Assembly: GCA_025937785.1 (NCBI GenBank)
Contig: JAICQQ010000025.1
Coordinates: forward strand, 1-60,729
Length of the DNA stretch: 60,729 nt
Direction: 5' to 3'
Origin: Polyangiaceae bacterium
Lineage (GTDB): Bacteria > Myxococcota_A > Polyangia > Polyangiales > Polyangiaceae
The notes below the pieces were generated by a model. It was not told the DNA's origin. It saw nothing but the letters and a program-made list of their open reading frames with translations, and ran no database searches. The position numbers were made by a program, and so were the translations under genes. Shown one piece after another: positions 14,424 to 23,609 of this stretch. Numbering within the stretch: position 1 is the stretch's first letter; every line of letters begins with the position of its first letter.

Positions 14424-16496
14424 TCACCCCGCGACCGCGGCAGCGCGGCGCGAGAGCTTCGAATCGATGCGATCGAGCAGCTCTTGGTCGCTGAACGGCT
14501 TGGACAAGGTGTCTTCGGCGACGTAGTCCGCGTGCGCACCTGCCTCGCCCGCGTAGCCCGACATGAAGAGCACCGGTAGGTCGGGGAAGCGGACCCGCGC
14601 GTCGGCGGCGAGTTGCAGTCCGGTTCTGCCAGGCATCACGACGTCGGTCAGGAGCAAATCCGGTGATCTTACCATCGAGTTGACCTTCGCCGTCGCTTCA
14701 TCGCCCGATCGCGCCAACGTGACCCGGAAGCCGGCACGCTCGAGCATCAGCTTCAGGTAGCTTCGCACCGAGTCGTTGTCTTCGGCGACTAGGATGTGTC
14801 TTCCGGCGCCCGCCCGGTGAGTCGCTGGCGTGGACTGCGCCGTGAGGCTCACCGGGGCCTGGTCGGTCGTCGGCAGCGAGATCGTGAAGGTCGTGCCCTG
14901 AGTTACCGCCGACCTCACGTCGAGAGACCCGCCCGCGTCGCGGATGATGCTAGCTGCTGTCGACAGCCCGAGACCGGTACCCTTACCAGGTTCTTTGGTC
15001 GTGAAGAATGGATCGAAGATCTTGTCGTACAGGATCTCGGGGATCCCGTCGCCGGTGTCGCGCACCTCCACCACCACCTGTTCACCGACGAGAGTGCACT
15101 CGACTTCCACCGCGCCGCCGCCCGGCATCGCGTCACGAGCATTGGCGACGAGGTTCAGCATGACCTGTTCCAGCTGGCCAGGATCCACGAGCACCGGACA
15201 GGGGTCGTGGACTTGGAGCGACAGGTGCACTCGCTCTCCCGCGACGCGGTGCATCAGCGGCGTCAGGGCACTCAGCATCGCGGCAAGATCGATGGGCCGG
15301 GCCTGGGCCACGTCACGACGCGCGTAGGCGAGCAGCTGCCTCACCAAGGCCGTCCCTTTCTCTTGCATCGAGGTGAGCTCATTGGCGTAACTACGCGCCT
15401 CCGGATCGGTGCTGGTTTGCAAGAGCGACCCGTAACCGCCCACGGCCGTGAGCAGGTTGTTGAAGTCGTGCGCGACGCTGCCGGCGAGGATCCCGAGGGC
15501 CTCCATCTTCTGCGCCTGCTGTAGCTGCAGTTGCAGCGCCTGGGTCTGGCGCTCGGCTTCTCGGCGTGCGGTGATGTCCCGCAGCACCAGGAGCCCGCCT
15601 TCCGAGCCGTCGGGTCGGGTGCGCTGCCGCGCAATTGCCTCGAGCAGCCGGGTTTCGGCCGCCGTCCTGAATTCGACTGAATCACCTTGAGCAAGCTTGG
15701 TCAGCGCCTCGTCCCAGCTGCCGGCGGCCGGCTTCATCGGCAGCTGTTGCACCGGAGTCCCCAGGAGCGCCGCGAGATCGGAGTCGAGTAGATGTGCCGC
15801 CGCCGGGTTCGCCTGCTGGATGCGTTCATCCGTGTCGAGCGCGAGGATTGCGTCGGGGGTATCGTCGAGGAGCTCTCGAACGCGACGCCGGTCTGCCTCA
15901 CTCTGGCGCAGCAGCTGACCCAAGGTTCGCAAGAACAATGTCAGCACCAGCAGCGTCACGCCAATCGCCAGCGTGATCGAGACCAGCAGGGGCACCGTCT
16001 CCTTTCCCGAGGGACCCGGTCCGAGACCCAGCATACTGGAGGCGACTACCGCCGTCGGGACCGTCACCATGGTCAAGAGGCCCATGCGCATGGCGGCACG
16101 AGCGCCCAACCACACCCCGGTGAGCAAGACGAGTAGAGGCAGCACCGAGCTGGGCGCCGCCCATAGCTGCTGAGGCATGGTGGCGAGCGTCAGGTGTTGT
16201 TCGAACCACACCGCCACCAGTACCAACGCACCAGCGGCCCGCACGTGTTTGCGACTGTGCAACCACAGCGCGATGACACTACAACCGATCGCCCACAGAT
16301 CGGCTCGCCGTAGCAGTTCACCCGGCGGCGACGCGAGGTACACGCTGATCGCCGAAATCGCGTAACCGAGGAACGCTGCGGCGATGCCGATCAGCACCCA
16401 GCGCGACAGCACCTCAGGGTGGTCGCGCCGCAGCAATTCTACGGAGAGCTCGGCGTCCTGCGAGGGCAGCCCTCTGGCACCGGAAAGGCGCTCCAT
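14424..16496 (-). CDS. hybrid histidine kinase with membrane, PAS and receiver domains
   Basis: This is a 690-residue protein. Several hydrophobic segments (about 33-55, 68-79, 87-98, 119-133, 140-160, 168-190) make a membrane sensor. A PAS domain spans about 203-312 (DDTPDAILALDTDERI) and a coiled linker follows. HisKA has the phosphorylatable His343 in AGSVAHDFNNLL. The HATPase domain has Asn451 (NLVANARDAM), DTGDG (480-484) and GTGLGLS. The C-terminal receiver has Asp618 (LLLTDVVMPG), Ser646 and Lys666 (SKPF). All catalytic residues are present. A separate response regulator or phosphotransfer partner is not seen nearby. It is followed by the SIMPL gene. Confidence 0.9.
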   Translation of the reverse strand: MERLSGARGLPSQDAELSVELLRRDHPEVLSRWVLIGIAAAFLGYAISAISVYLASPPGELLRRADLWAIGCSVIALWLHSRKHVRAAGALVLVAVWFEQHLTLATMPQQLWAAPSSVLPLLVLLTGVWLGARAAMRMGLLTMVTVPTAVVASSMLGLGPGPSGKETVPLLVSITLAIGVTLLVLTLFLRTLGQLLRQSEADRRRVRELLDDTPDAILALDTDERIQQANPAAAHLLDSDLAALLGTPVQQLPMKPAAGSWDEALTKLAQGDSVEFRTAAETRLLEAIARQRTRPDGSEGGLLVLRDITARREAERQTQALQLQLQQAQKMEALGILAGSVAHDFNNLLTAVGGYGSLLQTSTDPEARSYANELTSMQEKGTALVRQLLAYARRDVAQARPIDLAAMLSALTPLMHRVAGERVHLSLQVHDPCPVLVDPGQLEQVMLNLVANARDAMPGGGAVEVECTLVGEQVVVEVRDTGDGIPEILYDKIFDPFFTTKEPGKGTGLGLSTAASIIRDAGGSLDVRSAVTQGTTFTISLPTTDQAPVSLTAQSTPATHRAGAGRHILVAEDNDSVRSYLKLMLERAGFRVTLARSGDEATAKVNSMVRSPDLLLTDVVMPGRTGLQLAADARVRFPDLPVLFMSGYAGEAGAHADYVAEDTLSKPFSDQELLDRIDSKLSRRAAAVAG

Positions 16497-16625
16497 CGCC
16501 GCATGATAACGCGAGTTGCACTGCTGCTCGCAACGTGCCCCGTCGTTCCTATGGGAACGGAAGGGATGTCGCCAAGGTAGGAGGGTTCATCCGATCGACT
16601 CCTGGGACACCCGAGCGGCGACGGG

Positions 16626-17144
16626 TCACGGAGAGGGCGCGTCAGAAGCGGCGTCCTCCGGTGTCCTGGGTTTGAAGTTGAGTGGGATGTGGATGACCAC
16701 ACAGCCGCCCGTGGGAGCTGCCTGCACCGGTGCATCGAACAAGCTCGAGACGCACGACGCCATGACCGCGTGGCCCACTTCATCCTTGGCCACTGTCACC
16801 TCCCGCACGCTGCCATCTGCTGCATAAGTCGCTGCTACGAGCATGCGGCCCATCAGTGACTTGTCTTCGCGCAGTGCTCGTTCGTAACAGTGCCGCGACT
16901 CGACGGCACGTTCCCGCAGCTCTGCGGCGAGCTCGGGGGTGGCTTGCCCGGTGCAAAAGTCCGGTGCTTCATCCACGGGAGCGTCCTTGGCTGGTGGTTC
17001 GAGGGGCTGCGAGGCGGGAGCGGGTGGCGGGTCGCTTGCAGAGTCGGTCGCAACGGTCGGCACGCTTTCGGCGTGGACGGGTGGGGGACCAGATTCCGCG
17101 GCGCACCCTAACGCCAGAGCTGGCAGCACGAGAACGAGCTTCAT
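16626..17144 (-). CDS. AgmX/PglI C-terminal-domain lipoprotein
   Basis: This 172-residue protein has a short signal with a lipobox (LALGC), a Pro/Ala-rich linker, and a C-terminal domain of about 95 residues. That domain contains CYERALREDKSLMGRMLV and ADGSVREVTVAKDEVG, then a conserved GGCVVIHIPLNFKP. This pattern fits the AgmX/PglI (TonB C-terminal-like) domain found in myxobacterial envelope proteins involved in gliding or export. It lies 129 bp upstream of the hybrid kinase on the same strand; that spacer shows no clear signal. Confidence 0.75.
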   Translation of the reverse strand: MKLVLVLPALALGCAAESGPPPVHAESVPTVATDSASDPPPAPASQPLEPPAKDAPVDEAPDFCTGQATPELAAELRERAVESRHCYERALREDKSLMGRMLVAATYAADGSVREVTVAKDEVGHAVMASCVSSLFDAPVQAAPTGGCVVIHIPLNFKPRTPEDAASDAPSP

Positions 17145-17222
17145 CGCTCGACCTTAGAACAGCACTGCAAAAAACGGTCGCTTTTAGCGAGCGCGGGCTC
17201 TGGGCCGCCGGCGCCTAGCTGG

Positions 17223-18125
17223 CTAGTTACAGGCCCCCGACATGACCCATTCCAATCGAGTGGGATCACAGGTCAGACAGAGCCCGAAAGCACCGGTGCC
17301 GCCCGTCCCGCCGGTCCCCCCGGCACTCCCGCCGCTGCCCTGAGCGCCCGTCGTGGTGCTGGTGGGCGGGGGCAGCAAATCCGAACCTGCGCCACCCGTG
17401 TAATCACAGTGGTCGGGAAAGTCGGCCGGGCAGCAATCGGTGTACAAGTCGGGTGCGGTCTCAGGGCACAGGGGCTCCGCGATGATGCCGGAACCTCCCC
17501 CCGCGCCGCCGGGCCGCTCGGGGCCTTGGCCGGACGAGCTCAGCGCCCATGCGCCCTCGACGCAGTACGCGTCGGCGGTGCCGCAGTCGGAGTCGACCGG
17601 GCACGGCCCCGGGGTCTCTTCCGCTTCGCATCCGCTGCCGAGCACGGGCGGTGTCTCGGGGCAATTGGCGAGGCATTCGACTTCGCTCGCGAGCGTCCAC
17701 GCACCCTGCTCACAGGCCAGCGTATGATCGTTGCGGTAGTTCGGAGCGGTGCAGTTCGTGAAGGTGCACGACTGCCCCTCGTCGGCGCAGCTGGCGCCCA
17801 GCGCCGGTTCGATGTCCGGACAGCTCGAAGAGCTCGTCCCCCCTGCGCCCATGGGGCCCGGGCCCACAGCGCTCGTCTCCGTGGTACCCGTGCCGGTGGT
17901 GCTGCCGCCCACGGTGCTCGAGCCCATGGCGCCTGAAACCGTGTCCGGTCCAGCTGCAGTTTGGGTCGTCGTCGAGCCTGTGCTGCTCGAGGACCCGATC
18001 GAACCATTTGCGGCCGTCTCCGTCTCCGTATCGGGACCGGAACCGCTGTCGGTCTCGCCGCAAGCCGTCGCCAAAAGCCAGATCAAGCCACCCGTCCCCA
18101 CCGAACCCATTCCACGCTGCAGCAT
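17223..18125 (-). CDS. Cys-rich lipoprotein with Ser/Thr/Gly linker
   Basis: This 300-residue lipoprotein has its lipobox LLATAC at about residue 22; a second Met at residue 6 is an alternative start. A Gly/Ser/Thr-rich linker follows, then at least three Cys-containing blocks of type CPD-x7-GASCADEGQSC, CPETPPVLGSGC and CPETAPDLYTDCCP. Such PxLGxxC repeats recur in myxobacterial surface proteins of unknown role. A final Cys is the penultimate residue. No enzyme motif is present. It is divergent from the Crp/Fnr pseudogene at 18209. Confidence 0.7.
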   Translation of the reverse strand: MLQRGMGSVGTGGLIWLLATACGETDSGSGPDTETETAANGSIGSSSSTGSTTTQTAAGPDTVSGAMGSSTVGGSTTGTGTTETSAVGPGPMGAGGTSSSSCPDIEPALGASCADEGQSCTFTNCTAPNYRNDHTLACEQGAWTLASEVECLANCPETPPVLGSGCEAEETPGPCPVDSDCGTADAYCVEGAWALSSSGQGPERPGGAGGGSGIIAEPLCPETAPDLYTDCCPADFPDHCDYTGGAGSDLLPPPTSTTTGAQGSGGSAGGTGGTGGTGAFGLCLTCDPTRLEWVMSGACN

Positions 18126-18208
18126 GCTTCGAAGATACCATGCTTCCGGCGCAGCAACGGCGCCACGAAGCGTTCAATGGGCAAGCTCGTGGCTGCTATA
18201 GTCTTTCG

Positions 18209-18612
18209 GTGGCCACGGAAACCTCGCAGCGTGAGCAGATTGCTGCTTGCGGCAGCTGCTCGCAAGCCTCGCGGGTGAGCCGATCCCCTACCTCGACGAA
18301 TTCACTGCGGTGTTTCGCCGGCGCACGCTCGCCAAGGGGGCGTTCCTCGTGCGGGCGGGGACACCTCGGACACCGTGGCCTTCGTAGGCTCCCGGCGTAG
18401 CCAGGATCTTCTACACGCGTCGAGACGGCAAGGAGTTCAACAAGGGCTTCGTGGCGGCTCCAGGCTTCGTCTCGGCGCTCGAGGCGCCGATCACCAAAGC
18501 GCCGACGAGCCTGTCGATACAGGCGCTCTCGCCCATGCAGCTGCTCGTCGCGAGCTACTACGAGCTGAGCAAGTTCTACGATCGCGACATGTCGCCGTCG
18601 AACGGCCCTGCG
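18209..18612 (+). pseudogene. Crp/Fnr-type regulator pseudogene (frameshifts, truncated)
   Basis: Pieces of a cyclic-nucleotide-binding regulator can be read in order across different frames. They are ATETSQREQIAA; LASLAGEPIPYLDEFTAVFR with RTLAKGAFLVRAG; then DTSDTVAFVGS; then ARIFYTRRDGKEFNKGF to SKFYDRD. At least three frameshifts separate them, and no C-terminal HTH follows because the sequence passes directly into the next gene. The last piece is in frame with the lipoprotein downstream by chance, which makes a misleadingly long frame starting at 18451. The start is taken at GTG 18209. Confidence 0.7.
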
Positions 18613-18627
18613 TGCTATCTTCAGGCG

Positions 18628-19917
18628 ATGGGATGGAATGGAGCCCTCGGGGCAGGCGCGAGGAGACTCGCCGAGTCCGCGGTCGTGCTCGGTCTAGCCT
18701 CGTGCGGTTTGACCGAGCGGTCGTCGGGGCCGTCGCCCACGCCCGCCCACGATGCAGGAACCGAGGGCATCGGTGGCGACCAGCTGGGCAGCAGCGGCGC
18801 CGGTGGTCGTGCTAGCGCCACGAGCGGGGGCAGCAACCGCGGTGGTGATGGTGGTGATGCTAGTGGTTTTGCAGGCCCCTGGCAGGTGGCGGCCGAGTTG
18901 CCCGAGCCTCTGGCCAACGTCCTCGACTTCGCGACGGGGGATATCTCGCTGCACGAAGACACGGCGGCGTTTGGGGACTCCCAGTCCCATTCCGTGCGCG
19001 TCTTCGCCCGAATGCAGGGCGATTGGGTGGAGCAGCCGTTGGTGCTGCGGTCCGACACTACGGGGCAAGACTTCGGCGCTTCGGTGTCGGTATTCGCGGA
19101 CACGCTGCTCGTGGGAGCGCCGCGCGGCGGGGCTGGGTCGGTCTATGTCTTCGAACGCGACGCCGGCGCCTGGGAGGAAATGGGCCGCATCCGGCCGAGC
19201 GCGGGCATCGACAATGGCGGTTTCGGAACGATGGTGGCGCTGAGCGGCGCGACAGCGCTGGTGGCCAGTTGGACCAGCGGGGCCTACGCGTTCGCTCGTG
19301 ACGGCGCTGGATGGTACGAAGAGCAGCAGCTGACACCGCACGAGGCCGGACGCGTGGTGACATTGGATGGGGACACTGCAGTCGTTGGCGAGCGCAATCG
19401 CATTGGGGTCAGCGCAGCCGTCGTGTTCGTGCACGGGCCCTCGGGTTGGGAGCAAACCCAGCGCTTGGTTCCGGATGTCGTAGATCCAGCCTACGAGTCA
19501 GACATGGCGTTGGCGTTGAGCGGCGACACACTGCTGTTGGGCACCCGCTACGATCGTGACTTTGCTGGCGGGGTGCACGTGTTCTCGCGCGAAGGTGAGG
19601 AGTGGCGCCAAGCACACCCGCTCCAGTCTCGTGACGGTGACGAGTACTTTGGTCGAGACGTGGCGATCTACGGCGACGTGGCGCTCGCTTCTAGCTGGCA
19701 CCCCGGGTACTACGCAGGAAGCGTTCATGTGTTCGAGCGCACCGGCGGCGAGTGGCGTCGGGTTCAAGAACTGGTTTCACCGCGGGGAGGTTTCGATTCG
19801 TTCGGTTCGTCGCTCGCAATATTCGATGATACGGTCCTGATCGCGGCACCTGGTCAAGGCGACCTGGACGAGTGGGCCGGTTCGGCCTATTCGTTCACAC
19901 GCTCGACCCAGCGCTGA
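18628..19917 (+). CDS. FG-GAP/integrin-like beta-propeller lipoprotein
   Basis: The protein is 429 residues from the ATG at 18628-18630, chosen because ESAVVLGLASC gives a lipobox here; the frame upstream belongs to the Crp/Fnr pseudogene. After a Gly/Ser-rich linker come about seven repeated units of FADTLLVGAPRGGAGSVYVF type, with Asp-rich turns and aromatic ends (VYVFERD, VHVFSRE, VHVFERT). This is the FG-GAP repeat of integrin-alpha-like beta-propellers. It should be displayed on the outer membrane or exported and bind ligands. Neighbouring Kelch and Cys-repeat lipoproteins suggest a surface-protein island. Confidence 0.75.
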   Translation: MGWNGALGAGARRLAESAVVLGLASCGLTERSSGPSPTPAHDAGTEGIGGDQLGSSGAGGRASATSGGSNRGGDGGDASGFAGPWQVAAELPEPLANVLDFATGDISLHEDTAAFGDSQSHSVRVFARMQGDWVEQPLVLRSDTTGQDFGASVSVFADTLLVGAPRGGAGSVYVFERDAGAWEEMGRIRPSAGIDNGGFGTMVALSGATALVASWTSGAYAFARDGAGWYEEQQLTPHEAGRVVTLDGDTAVVGERNRIGVSAAVVFVHGPSGWEQTQRLVPDVVDPAYESDMALALSGDTLLLGTRYDRDFAGGVHVFSREGEEWRQAHPLQSRDGDEYFGRDVAIYGDVALASSWHPGYYAGSVHVFERTGGEWRRVQELVSPRGGFDSFGSSLAIFDDTVLIAAPGQGDLDEWAGSAYSFTRSTQR

Positions 19918-20060
19918 GAGCGGGTGAGGAACGACGCTTTTCGAGCGCTCACGACAACGGGTGCAAACTTGCTTGCCTCTAGGAGCAGAATGTTTGCTGA
20001 CGCCTGTCGTGGCTGCGCGCCCCATTGCCCAGGTGGAACCGACGTGCGACAACCACCGAC

Positions 20061-21290
20061 GTGCGCAAGTTGTTTGGATTCGTCGTTCTCGTCCCGTTGA
20101 CCGGCGCGTGTGGATCTGAAAACGGTGGATCCGACTCGGTGCCGTCAACGATGACGACGGTGAACGTCGGCCCGACGACTGGCACGGCCGCGCAAAGCGC
20201 GAGCACCACTGATGGCATGTCGGCGGCTACGGTGAGCGCGGTCTTCGGCACAAGTACCATCAGCGCGACGAGCAGCGCTGCCATGAGCGCTACCAGCTCC
20301 GGAGGCAGCAGCGCTACGTCGGGCGGGGAGGGGGACGCGGACGCTGGCGGCACGGGGGGCGCTGAAGGCAGTACTGGCGGGGCCTCCGGTCTCAACGGGA
20401 CGCCCACCGAAGAAGACCGCAGCGCGTTGCCCACGGTGCGTCAAGAACATGGTGCGGCGGCGCTCGACGGCGAGGTGTACGTGCTGGGCGGGTTCACCCC
20501 AGAGGCGAGCTCGAGCGTGCAGGCCTACGACCCCGAAACCGACAGGTGGCGCGACGTGGCCGACTTTCCCGTCGTCTTTCATCACCCGAACGTGGCGGTG
20601 GTTGACGGCATGATCTACGTCACGGGCTTTCTGCTGGGGTCGAGCTTGAGTGACGGTGACGGGCGCGCGTTTGCCTACGATCCGGCCGCGGACGAGTGGA
20701 CGCCGCGCGCATCGATGCCCGTGGGTACCGAACGCGGATCGGCGTGCGTCGCGACGCTCGGGGAGCACATCTACGTGTTCGGCGGTGCGAGCAGTGCCAC
20801 GCTGCCCGACGCTTCCGTCTACGACACCGTTGCTGACGAGTGGACGCCGTTGCCACCCATGCCCGCGCTCCGCGAGCACTGCGTGGCAGCTGGAATCGAC
20901 GAGAAAATCTACATCGTGTCCGGTCGAGCCAACAGCATCCAGGGCATCGGAACAGAATCTTGGGTCTACGATCCTGCGACGGAGACGTATGACGAGCGCT
21001 CAGCGCTGCCGACGCCACGCGCGGGTGGCGCTGGGGCTTCGTTGGGCGGCCGTATCTTCGTGTTCGGCGGTGAGGGCAACGCGGACGACCGCGAGGGTGT
21101 GTTCCACGACATCGAAGCCTACGATCCTGCTACCGACACTTGGGAGGAGTTGCCGGACATGACCATACCGCGCCACGGTTATGCCGCGGCCGTGGTGGGC
21201 GATCGGATCTACCTGCCGGGCGGAGCGACGTCTCAAGGCTTCGGCGCTACCGATTTCCACACGGTATTCTTCTTCCATCCCGAGGAGTGA
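20061..21290 (+). CDS. Kelch-repeat lipoprotein
   Basis: The GTG at 20061-20063 (RKLFGFVVLVPLTGAC lipobox) is preferred over an ATG at 20025; both leave the frame intact, giving 409 or 421 residues. About 110 residues of Ser/Thr/Gly linker precede a Kelch propeller with repeats such as HGAAALDGEVYVLGGF, SACVATLGEHIYVFGG and AGASLGGRIFVFGGEG, each followed by YDPxTDxW. Kelch propellers bind proteins or sugars. Here the protein is anchored outside by the lipid. It is convergent with the Cys-repeat lipoprotein at 21310. Confidence 0.75.
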   Translation: MRKLFGFVVLVPLTGACGSENGGSDSVPSTMTTVNVGPTTGTAAQSASTTDGMSAATVSAVFGTSTISATSSAAMSATSSGGSSATSGGEGDADAGGTGGAEGSTGGASGLNGTPTEEDRSALPTVRQEHGAAALDGEVYVLGGFTPEASSSVQAYDPETDRWRDVADFPVVFHHPNVAVVDGMIYVTGFLLGSSLSDGDGRAFAYDPAADEWTPRASMPVGTERGSACVATLGEHIYVFGGASSATLPDASVYDTVADEWTPLPPMPALREHCVAAGIDEKIYIVSGRANSIQGIGTESWVYDPATETYDERSALPTPRAGGAGASLGGRIFVFGGEGNADDREGVFHDIEAYDPATDTWEELPDMTIPRHGYAAAVVGDRIYLPGGATSQGFGATDFHTVFFFHPEE

Positions 21291-21309
21291 GCCGGCACCG
21301 CCGCCTCGA

Positions 21310-22638
21310 TTACAGGTCGAGGATGCAGCCACCGCCGAGACAGAGCAGGCCTCCGAGGCAGCGCTCCCCGCAGCTGCCGCAATTGTTCGGATCGCTCGAT
21401 AGATCGACGCAGCTCGTGCCGCAGGGGCTGAGGCCACCGCTGCAGACGATGCTGCACTCGCCGGAGTCGCAGCGCGGGGTGCCTTCGCCCGCCGGGCAAG
21501 CGTTGCTGCAGGTGCCGCAGTGGTTGGGGTCCGTTTCGGTATCTACGCAGGCCCCCAGGCATTCGTCGAACCCGGCGCCGCACTCGAAGTCGCAGTTGCC
21601 CGCCGTGCAGACGGCGTCGGCGTTAGCCGGCGCGGTGCAGCGTTCGCCGCAGTCTCCGCAGTTTCTCGGGTCGCTGCCTGTGTCCACGCAGTCCCCCGAA
21701 CATTCGGTCGTGCCAGAAGCGCAGTCGATGCCGCAATCTCCCTCGGTGCACACTAAGTCGGAAGCACACCTCGTCTCGCAGGTGCCGCAGTGGTCGGCGT
21801 CGGTATCCAGATCGACGCACGCGCCCTCGCATTCATCCAGACCCACCCCGCACCTCACGCCGCAGCTCCCCTTCTTGCACTCCGCGGAACCGTTTTCGGG
21901 TGCGCGGCAAGCGTTGTCGCAATATCCACAGTGTTGTGGGTTCGTCCTGGTGTCGATGCAGGCGCCCGAACACTCGCTGAAGTAGTCGTCGCAGGTGATG
22001 GTGCAGCTGCTACCGACGCATGTCGCCGAGCCGTGCTCTGGGGCGGTGCAGGGCACGCTGCATGTCATGGACCCGTCCGTGGCGGTGTCGCCCGGTCCGG
22101 ACCCGCCAGCGCCCGAAGGGTCACCCGAAGTGGTGACGTCGGAGTCCGCGCCCGAGGCCGCGCCAGAGCTCGACGTGGCGCCGGATGCGGTGGTAGCGGT
22201 GCTGGCTGCGCTGGCGTCGGAGTCCGAGGTGCTCGCGGCTCCGCCGGTGTCTTGTCCGGAGTTCGAGCCACCCTCGGTCCCCCCCGAGGCTGTCGAAGCC
22301 GAGGCCCCGCCGGCGCTAGCGCTGAGCGCGGTCGTGCCGTCGCCGCTGGCACTGGCGCTGGTGCTACCGCCGTTCGCGGAACCGCCATGCGCGAGCCCCG
22401 CGCTCGTGGAGGCCCCCCCGCCGGAGCCGGCAGCGTCGACCGGTGCGCCGCCTTCTCCGAGCTCGGAAGGAGGCACGCACACATCGTCGACGGGATGACA
22501 GACGAAACCCCGAACGCACGGGGGATCGTGCCCGTGGTCGCAACGCAGTCCGCGCGCTTCGTCGGGGAGGTCGCTGGTGCACGCGGCTACCAGAGGCAGC
22601 AGTCCCGTCCACCACGCCCGCCATGCACGGAGCAGCAT
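21310..22638 (-). CDS. Cys-repeat lipoprotein (HCGxC repeats)
   Basis: The protein is 442 residues from the ATG at 22636-22638, which overlaps the TGA of the upstream TPR-PEGA gene as TGATG. A frame upstream to 22668 exists, but the lipobox LLPLVAAC follows this start. After a long Ser/Ala/Gly/Thr linker come six repeats of about 35 residues with the pattern CxGxCVDxxxDPxxCGxCxxxC (for example CGTCETRC, CGDCGERC, CGTCSNAC). Repeats of this kind are common in myxobacterial exported proteins and may bind calcium or carbohydrates; the function is unproven. It is the last gene of the kinase operon. Confidence 0.8.
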   Translation of the reverse strand: MLLRAWRAWWTGLLPLVAACTSDLPDEARGLRCDHGHDPPCVRGFVCHPVDDVCVPPSELGEGGAPVDAAGSGGGASTSAGLAHGGSANGGSTSASASGDGTTALSASAGGASASTASGGTEGGSNSGQDTGGAASTSDSDASAASTATTASGATSSSGAASGADSDVTTSGDPSGAGGSGPGDTATDGSMTCSVPCTAPEHGSATCVGSSCTITCDDYFSECSGACIDTRTNPQHCGYCDNACRAPENGSAECKKGSCGVRCGVGLDECEGACVDLDTDADHCGTCETRCASDLVCTEGDCGIDCASGTTECSGDCVDTGSDPRNCGDCGERCTAPANADAVCTAGNCDFECGAGFDECLGACVDTETDPNHCGTCSNACPAGEGTPRCDSGECSIVCSGGLSPCGTSCVDLSSDPNNCGSCGERCLGGLLCLGGGCILDL

Positions 22639-23606
22639 CAGAAGCTCCCGCTCCAGGTGCCCGTACATCCGACCCCGTCGCAGCCGATCGCTACCGGTGG
22701 CGGTTCGACGGGGCGTTCCGCGCTGCGCGAATGATTCACGACTGCGAGCACGCCGCCGGTCAACAGTAACGCGCCGCCGACGCCGGCCAGCACGCGCGCC
22801 GTCGTCTGGTACGTCAACATACGATCGCGATCGTCGTAGTAGGCGGGTTGGTAGTCCTGGGCCTCGGCGTCGCGCTCGGCGTCGCGGCGCAGCAGTTCGT
22901 ACACACCAGCTCCTGCAAGCGCAACGGCACCGGCTCCGGCCACGCTCCAGGGCAGATACGCCGGAACCAGGCTACGCTCTTGCTCTGCCGCGGGCGGACC
23001 GGGCGCGGTCGCCGTCGTGGCGGGCGTCTTCGCGGCGGCCGGCGCGAGCGACACGTCGAGGTCGAGCGCGCGCTCCGCGACGAGCGCGACGTCGAGCTGC
23101 CGCTCCACCGATCCATGAGCGACGACCACACGGTGTCGACCGAGCTCTAGTTCGCCCGTCCACGGCGTTGTCCCGCGCGTGCGGCCGTCGACCACCACGT
23201 TGGCCTCGGGAGGATCGGAGCGCACTGTGATCTGCTGCACCCCGCGCCGCGCGAGCAGCGTCGAGATCTCGCGAACGCGCGCCCGGACTTCCGCTTCGTT
23301 CTTGGGGTCGGCTCCGCGTCGCAGGTAGGTGCGATAGTACTCGAGCGCTCGCGGGGCTTCGTCGAGACGTTCGTAGGCGCGCGCCACGTTGTAGCTGAGC
23401 GCCGGGCTCGGGACGATGTTGTCGGCAGCCAGGAAGTGCTCGATCGCGGTGCGATAGCGCTGGGCGCGATAGGCTTGCACGCCTTGCTCGTAGTGAGTCT
23501 CTGCTCGCGCCTGCAGTGTCGCGGTCGTCTCGGGAGTAGCGAGTCCCGGCGCCGCGCCCAGCAGGATGGCGATCGTCAAGAAAAGGGCCGAAGTGCTGAA
23601 GTGCAT
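22638..23606 (-). CDS. TPR-PEGA membrane protein
   Basis: This 322-residue protein has a signal peptide (MHFSTSALFLTIAILLGAAP), three TPR-like helix pairs (EQGVQAYRAQRYRTAIEHFL, ALSYNVARAYERLDEAPRAL) and then a PEGA domain (ITVRSDPPEANVVVDGRTRG). Two hydrophobic segments near the C-terminus flank a charged loop. PEGA domains sit outside the membrane and often accompany Ser/Thr kinases. It starts 3 bp after the kinase stop codon and overlaps the next gene by 1 nt, so these are one operon. A scaffold that links the kinase to envelope targets is likely. Confidence 0.8.
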   Translation of the reverse strand: MHFSTSALFLTIAILLGAAPGLATPETTATLQARAETHYEQGVQAYRAQRYRTAIEHFLAADNIVPSPALSYNVARAYERLDEAPRALEYYRTYLRRGADPKNEAEVRARVREISTLLARRGVQQITVRSDPPEANVVVDGRTRGTTPWTGELELGRHRVVVAHGSVERQLDVALVAERALDLDVSLAPAAAKTPATTATAPGPPAAEQERSLVPAYLPWSVAGAGAVALAGAGVYELLRRDAERDAEAQDYQPAYYDDRDRMLTYQTTARVLAGVGGALLLTGGVLAVVNHSRSAERPVEPPPVAIGCDGVGCTGTWSGSF

Positions 23607-23609
23607 GCG

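Noticed and set aside
18451..18627. N-terminal extension of the propeller lipoprotein
   Set aside because: These codons belong to the Crp/Fnr pseudogene and would put the lipobox 80 residues inside the protein.
19960..19976. Sigma54 promoter before the Kelch gene
   Set aside because: Only the TTGCT half fits; the -24 element is poor.
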